The translations under genes and the position numbers were made by a program. The notes under the pieces were generated by a model. It saw only the letters and a list, made by a program, of their open reading frames with translations. It was not told where the DNA came from and searched no databases. Positions 44,615 to 53,903 of a stretch of 64,000 nt of DNA are shown here, one piece after another. The DNA comes from Rhodospirillales bacterium. Its GTDB lineage: Bacteria > Pseudomonadota > Alphaproteobacteria > Rhodospirillales > Casp-alpha2. Each line of letters begins with the position of its first letter. The stretch's first letter is position 1. The stretch spans positions 62,001 through 126,000 of the forward strand of contig JAEPMA010000009.1 in NCBI GenBank assembly GCA_017644185.1. Direction: 5' to 3'.

Positions 44615-45016
44615 ACGCTCGCCACCCTCTTCGTACGCCGGCAGACCGTCATTGAATTCGTAATAATCGCCCGCACTTCCCTTGAAGATGTGGAATGCGA
44701 GTTTGAGACCGGTCGGCGCATCCAGCGTACCGGCCATGATCGATGTCGCCTCCCCATCGACGGGACGCCAGAACAGATTACTGCCGCATCTATTACAAAA
44801 GCCCCGCTCGGCCGCGTCGGAAGACCTGAACCAGGTCAGCGTGTCATCGTTGATCATGGTCAGGTCGCTGTTTTTGGCCTTGGTCGCGGCAACGAAATGA
44901 CCGGACGTCTTGCGGCACTGATTACAGTGACACGCAACGACCGGCCGGAGGAATTCGGCAACGCGGTATTCGACGCCACCACACAGGCAGCTTCCGGTGA
45001 CGTGAGCGTCTGGCAT
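44609..45016 (-). CDS. GFA/CENP-V-fold zinc protein
   Basis: The 135-residue protein has the zinc-binding cysteines of the glutathione-dependent formaldehyde-activating fold: GSCLCGGVEY, CHCNQCRKTSGH and FCNRCGSNLFW. Members bind glutathione or related thiols, and many are of unknown function. The neighbour downstream of the CmcJ-type gene is 17 bases away on the same strand, so they may be co-expressed. Confidence 0.87.
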   Translation of the reverse strand: MPDAHVTGSCLCGGVEYRVAEFLRPVVACHCNQCRKTSGHFVAATKAKNSDLTMINDDTLTWFRSSDAAERGFCNRCGSNLFWRPVDGEATSIMAGTLDAPTGLKLAFHIFKGSAGDYYEFNDGLPAYEEGGERL

Positions 45017-45032
45017 GACAGCCCCTCCAGGA

Positions 45033-45869
45033 TCAGCCGGGAACGCGGGCGAAAGTGCGCACCTCGATCGAGCGGCGCGGCGGCGCCCCCACGGGCGTTT
45101 CGGGATGCACGAACGCCGAGTGCGGCGTAAAGCGGGCGCGTCCGTCTTTGAGGGTATCGTACCCCTTGATCAGGATCGCTTCGCGGGTCGTCATTTCCGG
45201 GAAGTAGAACCAGCGCTGGCCGTCCCGGTGGGCAACGCTATAGATCTGGCCGACGCGGCCGTTCTGCCGCTCGTTGGTGATCGAAGTCTCGATCAGGTCG
45301 CTGACTTCGGTGCTCGACGCGTCGAGCAACGCCAGCGGCATTTGCAGGACAGGTTCCGCAATCGGCCGCCAGACGTTGATCTGGACGATCCGATCCTTTT
45401 CCCATTCATCGGCGCGTTCATCGCCGATCATGTCGCGGAGCCGCTTCGGGCCCGACGTCTCGGTATAGTCGTTGTGCGCGTGGCTGGCGGGCCGGCGATA
45501 GCTCGTATCCGGGTCGGTGACGCGGATGGTGTGGTCGAAGATCTCGACTTCAGCGGCACCAGTGGCGTCGGCGACGATCTTCTTGATCTCGGGGTAGTAG
45601 ACCCGTTCGACCGCGGCGTTGTCCTCGAAATTTCCGACGGCACTCGTCCCGGTGACGAAGGCGAACCCCTCTTTGTCGATATCGAAGGTGTCGGCGATGT
45701 CGCGGCCGCTGGCGATCAACACTTCGCGGTGATCGAGACCGCCGCGGCGGACCGTGCCCTCATCGCTTTTCGGAATGAAGACGGAAGGTGCCTCGCCCGA
45801 CGGATCGGCAAACAGCAACTCGGCGCGGACGTGGCGTTGGTCGTCGACTTGTCGCAGGGTCTCGGTCAT
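45033..45869 (-). CDS. CmcJ/NvfI-family Fe/2-oxoglutarate-type oxygenase
   Basis: The 278-residue protein starts at ATG 45869, after GGGAGA. The HNDYTE stretch (about residues 135-140) matches the HxD pair of the family, and RIVQINVWRPIAEPVLQMPLALLD is a strong family phrase. RWFYFPEMTTREAILIKGYDT carries further conserved residues. Relatives carry out hydroxylation or methoxylation steps, such as CmcJ in cephamycin synthesis, but most bacterial copies have no known substrate. It is divergent from the sox regulator gene, with 264 bases between. Confidence 0.78.
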   Translation of the reverse strand: MTETLRQVDDQRHVRAELLFADPSGEAPSVFIPKSDEGTVRRGGLDHREVLIASGRDIADTFDIDKEGFAFVTGTSAVGNFEDNAAVERVYYPEIKKIVADATGAAEVEIFDHTIRVTDPDTSYRRPASHAHNDYTETSGPKRLRDMIGDERADEWEKDRIVQINVWRPIAEPVLQMPLALLDASSTEVSDLIETSITNERQNGRVGQIYSVAHRDGQRWFYFPEMTTREAILIKGYDTLKDGRARFTPHSAFVHPETPVGAPPRRSIEVRTFARVPG

Positions 45870-46022
45870 GGCGTTTCTCCCAACAAGGGTCTGATTGAGG
45901 CTCAATGTGGATGAATGCAGCTTTTCAGGCAACAGTTAATATCAATATCGCGAGTGTTGTTCTATGGTGGAATAAATATATTACCATGTTTAGATGTGGT
46001 AATTTTCTTTTTACGAAGCAAC

Positions 46023-46042
46023 ATATCACCAGCTTGGAATAT
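46023..46042. promoter_or_regulatory. SqrR-type box upstream of the sox regulator: ATATCA-N8-GAATAT
   Basis: ATATCA, eight bases, GAATAT: an inverted repeat with 4 of 6 paired positions in the left arm. It is about 90 bases upstream of the regulator gene and fits autoregulation. The rest of the 45870-46133 region is AT-rich; TATAGT at about 46070 may be a -10. Confidence 0.45.
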
Positions 46043-46133
46043 GACTGGTCAAAGCTGCAGAAAACCATTATAGTGCGTTGCAACAATCGATTCGCACGAG
46101 CTGTCACCGTCAGCTCGATAAGGGAACGTATAC

Positions 46134-46484
46134 ATGGTCGATCAAGCGATGCTCGCCGGCGCCACCGAGGCAGCCGACTTCCTCAAAGCCCTCGGGAACG
46201 AAAACAGACTGCTGATTCTGTGCCATTTGAGCGAGGGGGAAATGTCGGTTTCGGAACTGGAATCGGCGTTGGGCCTGCGTCAGCCGACGCTGTCGCAACA
46301 GCTTGCCCGGCTGCGCGCCGACGATCTGGTCGATACCCGCCGCGACGGCAAGACGATCTATTACTCCCTCGCGTCGGAGGAAGTCCGCAAAATTCTGGAC
46401 GTCATGTACAATCTGTTCTGTTCCGCGGAAGCCAAGGCAGCACGCGAGAAAATGGCTGCGGCACGTAACAGCGCCGCAGCCTGA
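46134..46484 (+). CDS. ArsR-family persulfide-sensing repressor (SqrR/BigR/SoxR type)
   Basis: The 116-residue winged-helix repressor has Cys30 (LLILCHLSEGE) and Cys96 (YNLFCSAEA). The spacing of 66 residues equals that of the sensing pair Cys41/Cys107 of Rhodobacter SqrR, which forms a polysulfide bridge with sulfide-derived persulfides. The recognition helix lies in LGLRQPTLSQQLARLRADDLV and the wing in RRDGKTIYYSL. Metal-ligand motifs of ArsR/SmtB are absent. It is at the edge of the sox cluster, convergent with soxD, and should derepress sox genes when thiosulfate or sulfide is present. Confidence 0.88.
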   Translation: MVDQAMLAGATEAADFLKALGNENRLLILCHLSEGEMSVSELESALGLRQPTLSQQLARLRADDLVDTRRDGKTIYYSLASEEVRKILDVMYNLFCSAEAKAAREKMAAARNSAAA

Positions 46485-46512
46485 TACTGAGTTTACTTAG
46501 GGAAACCGAAGG

Positions 46513-47583
46513 CTACTTGGCCGCCTCTTTCATATAGGCGATCAGGTCGCGCACGTCCTCTTCCTTGCGGATCCCGCCGAACGCCATGCGGGTGCTGGCT
46601 TTTTCCTTACCGATAACGCTCCCCAGATAGCCCTTCGGATCGGCAATGAACTTGGCGAGAGAGTCGTCATCCCACACCAGGCCGTTGTCGCCGGCTTTCT
46701 GGAAGTCCTTCGAATACTTGAACCCGTCGAAGCTCGCCGCGGTGCGGCCGAAGACGCCGTGCAGGCTCGGCCCGACACGGTTTTTCGGACTGTCGATCAC
46801 GTGGCAGGCCTTGCACTTGTTGAACACCGAACGCCCGGCATCGGCATCGCCCGCCGGCGCGGCGGCAACTTCCTCTTTCTTCGGTTCGGCTTCGGTAGAA
46901 GACTGACTGGCCGGTGCCGAACCGCCTTCACCCATATCGCCACCGCCGGTTTCGGGGGTCACGTCGAGAACGGTGGCGCGGCCGAGAACCTTGATCTCGG
47001 TCTTGCAGTCCTTCATGCACGCCGTCCCCCCCTCGGGTTGCGCGTCGGGACGCGGGTCCATAAAGAAGTTGGCTTGGTTCGGCATCTCGATCGTGCCGAT
47101 GTTGTCCTGCGTGACCGCAAAATCTTCATCGATCACGTCGTTCATGAACAGGAGATACGCCGTGAGGGCGTATGTCTCGTCGTCGGTCAGGCTCTGCGCA
47201 TCCCCGAAAGGCATCGCGCGCTTGATATAGTCGAACACCGTCGACGCGTAGGGCCAGTAACTGCCGATGGTTTTCTCGGGCCGCATGTCCTTGAGCGTCC
47301 CATGCCCGCCGATCAGGACCGGGTAGCGTCCGCCCCCTTCCCCGAATTCGCCGTGACACGAGGCGCACTTGACCAGATAGACCCGTTCGCCCTCACCCGC
47401 CGTGCCGTGCCCTTCGGGAGCGCCCTGACCGTCGGGCCGGACGTCGATGTCCCAGCTCTTGATTTCGTCCGGTGTCGGCATGCGGCCGATGCCGTCGTAT
47501 TTACGATCCGCGGCCGAAAGCGGGCCCGACGCGATGAAGCTCAGCACCAGCGCGGCGCCAACGGTTTTAAGCAAGACGGACAT
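46513..47583 (-). CDS. soxD: SoxD diheme cytochrome c, sulfur dehydrogenase subunit
   Basis: The 356-residue exported cytochrome has a signal peptide (to about residue 24), a first heme site CASCH (about residue 74) in a SoxD-like domain, a Pro/Glu/Ala-rich linker, and a second heme CKACH in a cytochrome c550-like C-terminal domain. It accepts six electrons from SoxC during oxidation of the SoxY-bound sulfane sulfur. Its start lies inside soxC (17-base overlap), so the two are coupled. Confidence 0.94.
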   Translation of the reverse strand: MSVLLKTVGAALVLSFIASGPLSAADRKYDGIGRMPTPDEIKSWDIDVRPDGQGAPEGHGTAGEGERVYLVKCASCHGEFGEGGGRYPVLIGGHGTLKDMRPEKTIGSYWPYASTVFDYIKRAMPFGDAQSLTDDETYALTAYLLFMNDVIDEDFAVTQDNIGTIEMPNQANFFMDPRPDAQPEGGTACMKDCKTEIKVLGRATVLDVTPETGGGDMGEGGSAPASQSSTEAEPKKEEVAAAPAGDADAGRSVFNKCKACHVIDSPKNRVGPSLHGVFGRTAASFDGFKYSKDFQKAGDNGLVWDDDSLAKFIADPKGYLGSVIGKEKASTRMAFGGIRKEEDVRDLIAYMKEAAK

Positions 47584-48856
47584 TTTCCACCTCGCCGGTT
47601 TTGTTCACCAACCACGTCTGAATGGCATTGTTGTGATAGATGGAATTGATGCCGCGCACTTTTTGTAGCGCGGTCATCTGCGGCTGGACATATCCCGTGT
47701 CGTCGATGGCGCGGCTCTGCATGTAGACCTCGCTGCCGTCCCATTCCCAGCCGTCGAGATAGAACCGGGTCAGGCACTTCGGCATGACCGGCCCTTCGAT
47801 CCGGGCCTCTTTCCAGTTCTTACCCCCGTCGAGTGACACATCGACCCGCTTGACCGAGCCGCGCCCGGACCACGCCAGGCCGGAGATCACGTTCGGACCT
47901 TTCTGGGTCAAAGGGTTCTCCGGGCATGGGCTGGTGATCACGGACTTGCAGTCCATTTCCCACGTGAACCGGCGCGCCCGCCCATCGGGCATCAGGTCGG
48001 TGTATTTGGAGGTTTCCTCGCGCGCCTGCCAACTCTCGTCGCCGACCTCGATCCGGCGCAGCCACTTCACCCACATATTGCCTTCGAAACCGGGGACGAC
48101 GAGACGTAATGGATAGCCTTGCTCGGCGCGCAATTTTTCGCCGTTCATCGCGAAAGCGACCATGCAGTCGTCGAGTGCCTTTTCGATCGGCACCGAGCGG
48201 TTCATCCCCGCGCTGTCCCCGCCTTCGACCATCAGCCACTTGGCCTTGGTGCTGACGCCCGCCTCTTCCAGAAGCAGCTTGAGAGAAACGCCGGTGTACT
48301 GCACGCAGTGGATCATGCCGTGGGTGAACTGCACGCCGTTGAGCTGCGCGTTGCGCCACTCCATACCGCCGTTGGCGGCGCATTCGAGGAAGTAGAACCT
48401 GGAGATGCGCGGCAGACGGAGCAAATCCTCCATGGTGAACAGCAACGGGCGGTCGACCATGCCGTGGATCATCAGTTTGTGTTCTGCCGGATCGACATCG
48501 GCGGCACCACCGTGATGACGTTCGAAACAGATGCCGTTGGGGGTCACGATACCCTCGAGCGCGTAAAGCGGGGTGAAGTTGACCGACGATTCCCGCGTCG
48601 CCGTCAGCCATTCGACGCTGCGGCGGATCACCGAGGATTCGTGATGTGTCGGCTTCCCATAGGGCGCGTCGTCGACACTTGCACCGAGCTGACGGCTCCA
48701 GTCCGGGATATCCAGCCCGGCGGCCGTCGCCCCCTTTGCCGCCCCAAGCGCGCCCGTGGCGGCCAATGCGGAGCCCGCAAGCCCGGCCTGCAGGAATCGT
48801 CGGCGCGGCATCGCCGCCCCACTATCCTTTATTTCGATGGTCTTCTTTTCACCCAT
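47567..48856 (-). CDS. soxC: SoxC sulfane dehydrogenase, molybdenum subunit
   Basis: The 429-residue enzyme has a twin-arginine signal ([20 protein letters not shown]) and a sulfite-oxidase-fold molybdopterin domain with the Mo-ligand Cys in [17 protein letters not shown] dimerisation domain follows. With SoxD it oxidises the SoxY-Cys-persulfide to the sulfone level, so thiosulfate can be fully converted to sulfate without sulfur globules. It has GGGAGGGG before the start, a leader hairpin and a TATAAT promoter within a shared inverted repeat. Confidence 0.95.
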   Translation of the reverse strand: MGEKKTIEIKDSGAAMPRRRFLQAGLAGSALAATGALGAAKGATAAGLDIPDWSRQLGASVDDAPYGKPTHHESSVIRRSVEWLTATRESSVNFTPLYALEGIVTPNGICFERHHGGAADVDPAEHKLMIHGMVDRPLLFTMEDLLRLPRISRFYFLECAANGGMEWRNAQLNGVQFTHGMIHCVQYTGVSLKLLLEEAGVSTKAKWLMVEGGDSAGMNRSVPIEKALDDCMVAFAMNGEKLRAEQGYPLRLVVPGFEGNMWVKWLRRIEVGDESWQAREETSKYTDLMPDGRARRFTWEMDCKSVITSPCPENPLTQKGPNVISGLAWSGRGSVKRVDVSLDGGKNWKEARIEGPVMPKCLTRFYLDGWEWDGSEVYMQSRAIDDTGYVQPQMTALQKVRGINSIYHNNAIQTWLVNKTGEVENVRLA

Positions 48857-48870
48857 GACAATGCCCCTCC

Positions 48871-48888
48871 CGGTTGCGTGCGCAACCG
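48871..48888 (-). promoter_or_regulatory. Leader hairpin before the soxC ribosome site
   Basis: CGGTTGCG-TG-CGCAACCG is a perfect 8-bp inverted repeat with a 2-base centre. It is in the 5' leader of soxC directly upstream of the Shine-Dalgarno sequence. It could protect the message or modulate translation. Confidence 0.5.
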
Positions 48889-48895
48889 CTTATTA

Positions 48896-48942
48896 AACAT
48901 ATTCGTTAATTTCATTATATAAAATGTGAATATGTTGTCCAG
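48896..48942 (-). promoter_or_regulatory. soxC promoter inside AACATATTC-N23-GAATATGTT inverted repeat
   Basis: The minus-strand -10 is TATAAT (48919-48914), with TGGACA (48941-48936) 16 bp upstream. Perfect 9-bp arms AACATATTC (48896-48904) and GAATATGTT (48928-48936) flank the -10 with a 23-base spacer. The same arm core and the same spacer recur at soxX, which argues for a shared operator. Confidence 0.7.
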
Positions 48943-48993
48943 AGGCGGATCGCCGAATTCAGCGATTTTCTTGGCGGGGCCAACCCGGCCGGA

Positions 48994-49590
48994 TCAGCCC
49001 GATTTCTGGGCCCGGACGTACTCGTGGAACTTCTGCGTCTCGTAGGCCTTTTCCTCGACGTACTTGAACATCGCCAAGAAGTGCTGCGGTTTGAAGTACC
49101 CTGGGATGCGCGCGACTTCGTTCTCTTTACCCGTGCGCCCTTCGGCTAACGAAGGATCGTCGGTGAAGAACTGGATCGTCGGCGTGAACTTGACCTGCCA
49201 CTTGCGCGCCATGTCGCGCTCCGACAACTCCTCGCCGTCGAAATCGGTAACAATACGAGACCCGATGATATTGAGCTGCAGGATCGTGAAGTTGGATTTG
49301 ATGTAGTCGAGGATCTCGGGCTGGGCGAGATTGACCCGGTGCGTCTCCTTACAGTACGGGCAACCCTTCAGCTCCCAGAACACCGCGAAACGCTTGCCGT
49401 TCTTGGACGCGTCAGCCAGATCCTCGTTCATGATCAGGAACGATTCCAGGAACCACGGCTGGATGATCAGGCCGTCGTCGTTGTATTTCAGCTCGGTCTC
49501 GGCCAGCGCCGGAAACGGCAGCATCGCCGAGGCGGCGGCAGCCAAACCCAACTGTTGAAATCGGCGGCGCGAAATCGGATTGTCTTGCAC
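48994..49590 (-). CDS. soxW: SoxW periplasmic thioredoxin
   Basis: The 198-residue exported protein has a Tat-like signal (SRRRFQQLGLAAAASAML) and a thioredoxin fold with active site GCPYC-K. It reduces periplasmic thiols, keeping SoxY active, with electrons supplied through SoxV (CcdA-like). FTPTIQFF carries the cis-Pro segment. It is a separate unit, divergent from the unknown gene at 49693 with a candidate SqrR box between. Confidence 0.9.
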   Translation of the reverse strand: MQDNPISRRRFQQLGLAAAASAMLPFPALAETELKYNDDGLIIQPWFLESFLIMNEDLADASKNGKRFAVFWELKGCPYCKETHRVNLAQPEILDYIKSNFTILQLNIIGSRIVTDFDGEELSERDMARKWQVKFTPTIQFFTDDPSLAEGRTGKENEVARIPGYFKPQHFLAMFKYVEEKAYETQKFHEYVRAQKSG

Positions 49591-49606
49591 GGGAGGCCTC
49601 TAACGT

Positions 49607-49622
49607 ATTCCAATCACCGAAT
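49607..49622. promoter_or_regulatory. SqrR-type box ATTC-N8-GAAT between soxW and an unknown gene
   Basis: ATTC-CAATCACC-GAAT exactly fits the ATTC-N8-GAAT form that, from memory, is reported for SqrR. It lies 17 bases upstream of the soxW start codon and 71 bases upstream of the divergent gene, so it could control both. Confidence 0.55.
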
Positions 49623-49692
49623 GTGTAGTTTACGCTGAGATACGATCCCAGCCAAGACGGCAATTTCGAAATCCTATAGAAAGAACCTCAAG

Positions 49693-50418
49693 ATGCGACG
49701 TCTCACCACGGTCATAACACTGCTTCTGGCATTCGGCACGGGCTTTGCGCACGCCGCCGATCAGGATGCGTTCAACAAGTCGGTGAGTGAGGCCTATGCC
49801 GGTTATCGCGCGGCGACGAGCTATCTTCGGACGGGGAATGCCGGGCTTGCGTCTCTTGAACTGGCGACGGCGCTGGAAAGTTGGGGCAGCGTCGTGCTGA
49901 CGAATTCAGACGCGCCGCCCAAACCCTACATGAACGATCCGAAGTTCGTTCCCACCCTAAGTTCGATCAACAAGACGCTCGAGGTCGCTTTGAAACAGGC
50001 CGAGGACGGTGACGCCGAAACGGCGCTCGACACCCTGGGGCCGGTCCGTGATCAGATCTATGACCTACGCAAGCGAAACGGCGTCAGGCTCTATGCCGAC
50101 TGTATCACCGAGCTCAACCGCGCCATCGTCCCCCTCTATGAACGCCGGCACAACCCGCCCGACCTGGGGAGCGCCTATATCCGCCAGCAGGTGACGGACG
50201 AGAGCAAGACCTATGAAAGTCTCCTGACGGATTGCCGTGCAATGGCCCCCGAAAAATATAAGGGCGATGCCGAATTCAAACGGCTGTTCGATGGCACACT
50301 CAACTCGATACAGTCCATGTACCCAGCCATCGAAAGCCAAGACCCGGGACGTGTCGTCAACGTGCTGCGCGAGCTTCGGTCTTTCGACCGGATCATCTAC
50401 TTCCGCTTCGGTGGGTAA
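49693..50418 (+). CDS. Unknown exported alpha-helical protein of the sox cluster
   Basis: The 241-residue protein has a clear Sec signal peptide (1-21, ending AHA). The mature part is predicted as a helical bundle with tetratricopeptide-like rhythm (LRTGNAGLASLELATALESW and ALKQAEDGDAETALDTLG). Only two Cys (about residues 137 and 180) and no CxxCH occur, so it is not a cytochrome c. It lies between soxW and soxV, convergent with soxV by three bases, and shares a regulatory box with soxW. I do not recognise the family. A Sox-associated accessory role is an inference from position alone. Confidence 0.7.
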   Translation: MRRLTTVITLLLAFGTGFAHAADQDAFNKSVSEAYAGYRAATSYLRTGNAGLASLELATALESWGSVVLTNSDAPPKPYMNDPKFVPTLSSINKTLEVALKQAEDGDAETALDTLGPVRDQIYDLRKRNGVRLYADCITELNRAIVPLYERRHNPPDLGSAYIRQQVTDESKTYESLLTDCRAMAPEKYKGDAEFKRLFDGTLNSIQSMYPAIESQDPGRVVNVLRELRSFDRIIYFRFGG

Positions 50419-50421
50419 CGA

Positions 50422-51165
50422 TCAGCCGACCTTGCCGAGCGCCGGGAACGCTTCCAAAAGCCAGTACGCGATATCGGCGATCGAGCCCGTCAGGAACAGC
50501 ACCCCGGTGATGATCAGAAACACCCCGATCACCTTTTCGATGGTGCCCATGTGCTTGCGGATACCCGGCATGACGCGCAGGAACGGGTTGATCCCCAAGG
50601 CCGCGATCAGGAACGGAATGCCGATCCCGGCAGCGTAACTCCCCAGAAGCGCCGTACCACGAACGACGGAGTCCTCGCTGCCCGCCACCATCAGGATCGC
50701 CGCGAGCACCGGACCGACGCACGGCGTCCACCCGAAGGCGAACGCGAGCCCCATGAGAAACGCACCGAACAGCCCGACAGGTTTGGCCGGTCCCTGAAAA
50801 CGCGCTTCGCGGTACAAAAGCGGGATTTTGACGATCCCCAAAAAGTGCACGCCCATGACGATGATCAATACCCCGGCGATGCGGCTGACCCAGAGCATGT
50901 TTTCCGCCAGCAACTGGCCCAGGAACGACGCCGTCGCACCGAACAGGATAAATACCAGCGAGAACCCGATAACGAACGTCAGCGCCGCCAGGAACACGCG
51001 GCGGTTGGCACCGGGCGGCGGTCCCTTTTCGTCCGTCATCTCCGACAGACTGACCCCACCGATGAAACACAGATAAGGTGGCACCAGAGGTAAGATGCAC
51101 GGTGACAGGAAACTCAGCAGGCCGGCCAGAAAGGCACCGGCAAATCCGACATCAAACCCTGGCAT
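50422..51165 (-). CDS. soxV: SoxV, CcdA-type thiol transporter
   Basis: The 247-residue membrane protein has six helices and the two conserved cysteines in SPCILPLVPPY and GWTPCVGPV, the CcdA/DsbD-beta signature. It carries reducing equivalents from cytoplasmic thioredoxin to periplasmic SoxW and related proteins. Naming as SoxV rather than general CcdA rests on the sox setting. It is downstream of soxB on the same strand, after a repeat pair. Confidence 0.88.
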   Translation of the reverse strand: MPGFDVGFAGAFLAGLLSFLSPCILPLVPPYLCFIGGVSLSEMTDEKGPPPGANRRVFLAALTFVIGFSLVFILFGATASFLGQLLAENMLWVSRIAGVLIIVMGVHFLGIVKIPLLYREARFQGPAKPVGLFGAFLMGLAFAFGWTPCVGPVLAAILMVAGSEDSVVRGTALLGSYAAGIGIPFLIAALGINPFLRVMPGIRKHMGTIEKVIGVFLIITGVLFLTGSIADIAYWLLEAFPALGKVG

Positions 51166-51190
51166 CTAGCGCTCCTGCAAAACTCTAATT

Positions 51191-51260
51191 GTCATCCCCG
51201 CAAAAGCGGGGACCCAAACCGAATATCTTCATACTGGGTTCCCGCTTGCGCGGGAATGAC
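51191..51260. repeat. Paired inverted REP-like units between soxB and soxV
   Basis: GTCATCCCCGC-AAAA-GCGGGGACC and GGTTCCCGC-TTGC-GCGGGAATGAC face each other. They break the soxXYZAB-soxV transcript and may lower soxV expression. Confidence 0.7.
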
Positions 51261-51286
51261 GATGGTGTGTGCATGACTGAAACCGG

Positions 51287-52975
51287 TCACACACCCCGAA
51301 CCTTGACGTTCTGGTTCTCGGGCACGGTGATGGTCTTCTTTTTCTCGATGTAACCGGCGACCAGGTCGTAGGCAGGCGGACCCTCGGTGCCTTCATTGAC
51401 CGACGCCCAGCCGGCAACGACATAATCGCGATTGGGATCGATCGGCTTGCCGTCCTTGACGGTCGTCATATCGGAAATGCGCGAACCGATCTCCTTGTCG
51501 ACGTCGATGGTGTAGCTCATCCCCCCAACGCGGACCATATCCCCGCCCTGTTGATAGTACGGGTCCTTGTTGAACAGGTTGTCGGCGACGTCTTCGAGGA
51601 TCTCCTTGATGAACGAGCCCTTCATTTCGGTCCGGTAGACGTTCGGATACGTGATCGAGGTATGGTGATGGACGTGCTCCATCGTGATTTCCTGACCCGG
51701 CAACAAAGAAGACCCCCACCTGAAGCCCGGCGACAAGGCGATCTCGGCATCGCGCTCTTCCAGCAACGCCTGACAGATCAGATCGTCGAAGGTGCCGTTG
51801 AAGTTGCCGCGCCGGTAAAGCGTGGTGTCGGTGACGCCCAGCACTTTTTCGAGCTCGTCCTTATATGGCGCGCGGATGTTGTCGATCAGGGCCGTCATTT
51901 CGGCGTCGGGTTGGATGACATCCGAGAACACCGGCATCAGTTTGAAGCGGTAGCCCGCGACTTTCTTATCCTTCACATCGAGGTCGAGGCGCGACAGAAA
52001 CTTCCCATGGCTGCCCGATGCAACGAGGATCGTATTGTTGACGATCTCGACTTTCGGAAGTGCGTCATGGGTGTGACCGGTCAACACGACGTCAATGCCC
52101 TCGACCTGGCTGGCCAGCTTACGGTCCACATCGAAGCCGTTGTGCGACAGCAGAACCACGAGATCCGCCCCTTCGGCACGCGCTTTCTCGACGTGCTTGC
52201 GGACGGTCTTCTCGTTAATACCGAACGACCAGTCCGGGATCATGTAGCGCGGGTTGGCGACGGGCGTGTACGGGAACGCCTGCCCGACAACGGCGATCTT
52301 CACGCCGCCGCGTTCGAACCATGCAGTGGATTCGAAAACAGGTTCCTGCCATTCGGTGTCGGTGACGTTGCCGGCGAGGAACGGAAACTCGAGCATGTCC
52401 TTGAGTTCCTGAACGCGGTCCTGACCGTAGGTGAATTCCCAGTGCGCCGTCATCGCATCCAGACCCATGGCGTTCTGGATCTTGACCATGTCCTCGCCCT
52501 GGGTTTCCAGCGACGTCAGCGATCCCTGCCAAGTGTCGCCGCCATCGAGAAACAGCGTGTTGTTCGGACGCTCGGCGCGCACCGCCTTGACCAGGGTCAT
52601 CATCCGGTCGACGCCGCCGACGCGGCCATATTCCTTGGCGAGCGCGGTGAAATCCTGGCTCGACAACGCATAGGCTTCGGGCGTCCCGGGTTTGATCCCG
52701 TAATGACCGAGGAAGTCCTTCCCCGTGATGTGCGGCGGCAACCCCTCGACCTCGCCCACCCCGATGTTGACCGAGGGTTCGCGGAAATAGATCGGCGTAA
52801 GCTGGGCGTGCATATCGGTGAAATGCAGCAGCGTCACCTGGCCCATCGACTGGAAATCGAGAATGCTGGCCTGGTCAATCTTCTGCTGCGCCATGGCGCG
52901 GCTGAAGGGCATGGCGGAACCGGCAACGGCGGCCGTGGCGGCGGCAAGGTGGAAGAATTCGCGACGGGATATCAC
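51287..52975 (-). CDS. soxB: SoxB thiosulfohydrolase
   Basis: The 562-residue periplasmic enzyme with a Tat-type signal (SRREFFHLAAATAAVAG) releases sulfate from the SoxY-bound S-sulfonate group. It belongs to the 5'-nucleotidase-like dimanganese hydrolases. HFTDMHAQLTPIYFREPSVNIG holds the first metal ligands and DVVLTGHTHD the His pair. Family length is about 560-570. It is last of the soxX-Y-Z-A-B run. Confidence 0.96.
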   Translation of the reverse strand: MISRREFFHLAAATAAVAGSAMPFSRAMAQQKIDQASILDFQSMGQVTLLHFTDMHAQLTPIYFREPSVNIGVGEVEGLPPHITGKDFLGHYGIKPGTPEAYALSSQDFTALAKEYGRVGGVDRMMTLVKAVRAERPNNTLFLDGGDTWQGSLTSLETQGEDMVKIQNAMGLDAMTAHWEFTYGQDRVQELKDMLEFPFLAGNVTDTEWQEPVFESTAWFERGGVKIAVVGQAFPYTPVANPRYMIPDWSFGINEKTVRKHVEKARAEGADLVVLLSHNGFDVDRKLASQVEGIDVVLTGHTHDALPKVEIVNNTILVASGSHGKFLSRLDLDVKDKKVAGYRFKLMPVFSDVIQPDAEMTALIDNIRAPYKDELEKVLGVTDTTLYRRGNFNGTFDDLICQALLEERDAEIALSPGFRWGSSLLPGQEITMEHVHHHTSITYPNVYRTEMKGSFIKEILEDVADNLFNKDPYYQQGGDMVRVGGMSYTIDVDKEIGSRISDMTTVKDGKPIDPNRDYVVAGWASVNEGTEGPPAYDLVAGYIEKKKTITVPENQNVKVRGV

Positions 52976-53061
52976 GGCGCAGACCCTCTGTTCTGAAAAT
53001 GACGAAAAGAAAGAGTGACCGGAGGGACGCGGACGCCCCTCCGATCAGGTTGAGGCTTAAA

Positions 53062-53871
53062 TCAGTTGCGCACCGAGGGCGCTTCGATCGGTAGCCCACG
53101 CCCACGCCATTTGACGTAAAGCTCAAGCGCCAGATACTCGTCGGCACCGTAACCGAACCGATCAGCGCGGACCTGCGAGTTACAACCGCGGAACCGGCGA
53201 TGCAGCGAGCCGACCTTTTGCCATTTCAGACGATAGGTCGGGAACCCGTTGCTCTGCCCCTGCGACAGTGTGTTGGCACGGATAATCCCGCCCGCATTGT
53301 CTTCGTGGCAGTGCTTACAGGCCATGTCGAGCTGACCGCGGCGCTCGTAATAAAACGCCTTGCCCTTCTCGAACCACTCGGCGGCGGGGCCGTCGATCTT
53401 GACGTTGACCGGCATACCCAGCGATTGGTTGTTGATGAACGAGGTCATCGAAAGCATTTCCTTCGATTCCCACTTGTAAGGTTCGGCCTGCATATTCTTT
53501 TCGAGACACGTATTGATCTGCGTCTCGACATTCTGCAGCTTCTTCGCCTTCTCATCGTAGACCGGATAGCGTGCGGCGACGCCCTTCATGGTTTCGGCCG
53601 CTTCACCGTGACAGCTTGCGCAGGATTTACCCGCTTTACCGTTGGTTTCGGTCCATAGTTCGGCGCCCTGCTCGACCCAGATCATACCCGGGTTCTGGAA
53701 GCTGTCGACCTGCATGGCCCGGCTTTCGTCGGTCATGTAGGTATAACCGCTACGACGGTCGTCGACCTGATAGGGCCCCCAGTCCGTGGCATTGGCCGAA
53801 GTGGCGAACACGCCGATACACACGGCGCAGGCCGTGGCGATCAGCGTGATTCGGTTCCAGTTCGTTTTCAT
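53062..53871 (-). CDS. soxA: SoxA diheme cytochrome c
   Basis: The 269-residue exported protein has heme sites CASCH (about residue 83) and CKHCH (about 184), and an active-site Cys in RGCNSQVRA (about 230) that carries the persulfide ligand. With SoxX it conjugates thiosulfate to SoxY. Two CxxCH motifs make it the diheme form, as in Paracoccus and other alphaproteobacteria. Signal peptide to about residue 28. Confidence 0.95.
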   Translation of the reverse strand: MKTNWNRITLIATACAVCIGVFATSANATDWGPYQVDDRRSGYTYMTDESRAMQVDSFQNPGMIWVEQGAELWTETNGKAGKSCASCHGEAAETMKGVAARYPVYDEKAKKLQNVETQINTCLEKNMQAEPYKWESKEMLSMTSFINNQSLGMPVNVKIDGPAAEWFEKGKAFYYERRGQLDMACKHCHEDNAGGIIRANTLSQGQSNGFPTYRLKWQKVGSLHRRFRGCNSQVRADRFGYGADEYLALELYVKWRGRGLPIEAPSVRN

Positions 53872-53903
53872 GAGTGTTGCCTCCCGTTTTTCTGGTTTAC
53901 CGA

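Noticed and set aside
51551-52996. A 481-codon open frame antisense to soxB
   Set aside because: It lies entirely within soxB, which is unmistakable; no independent signals.
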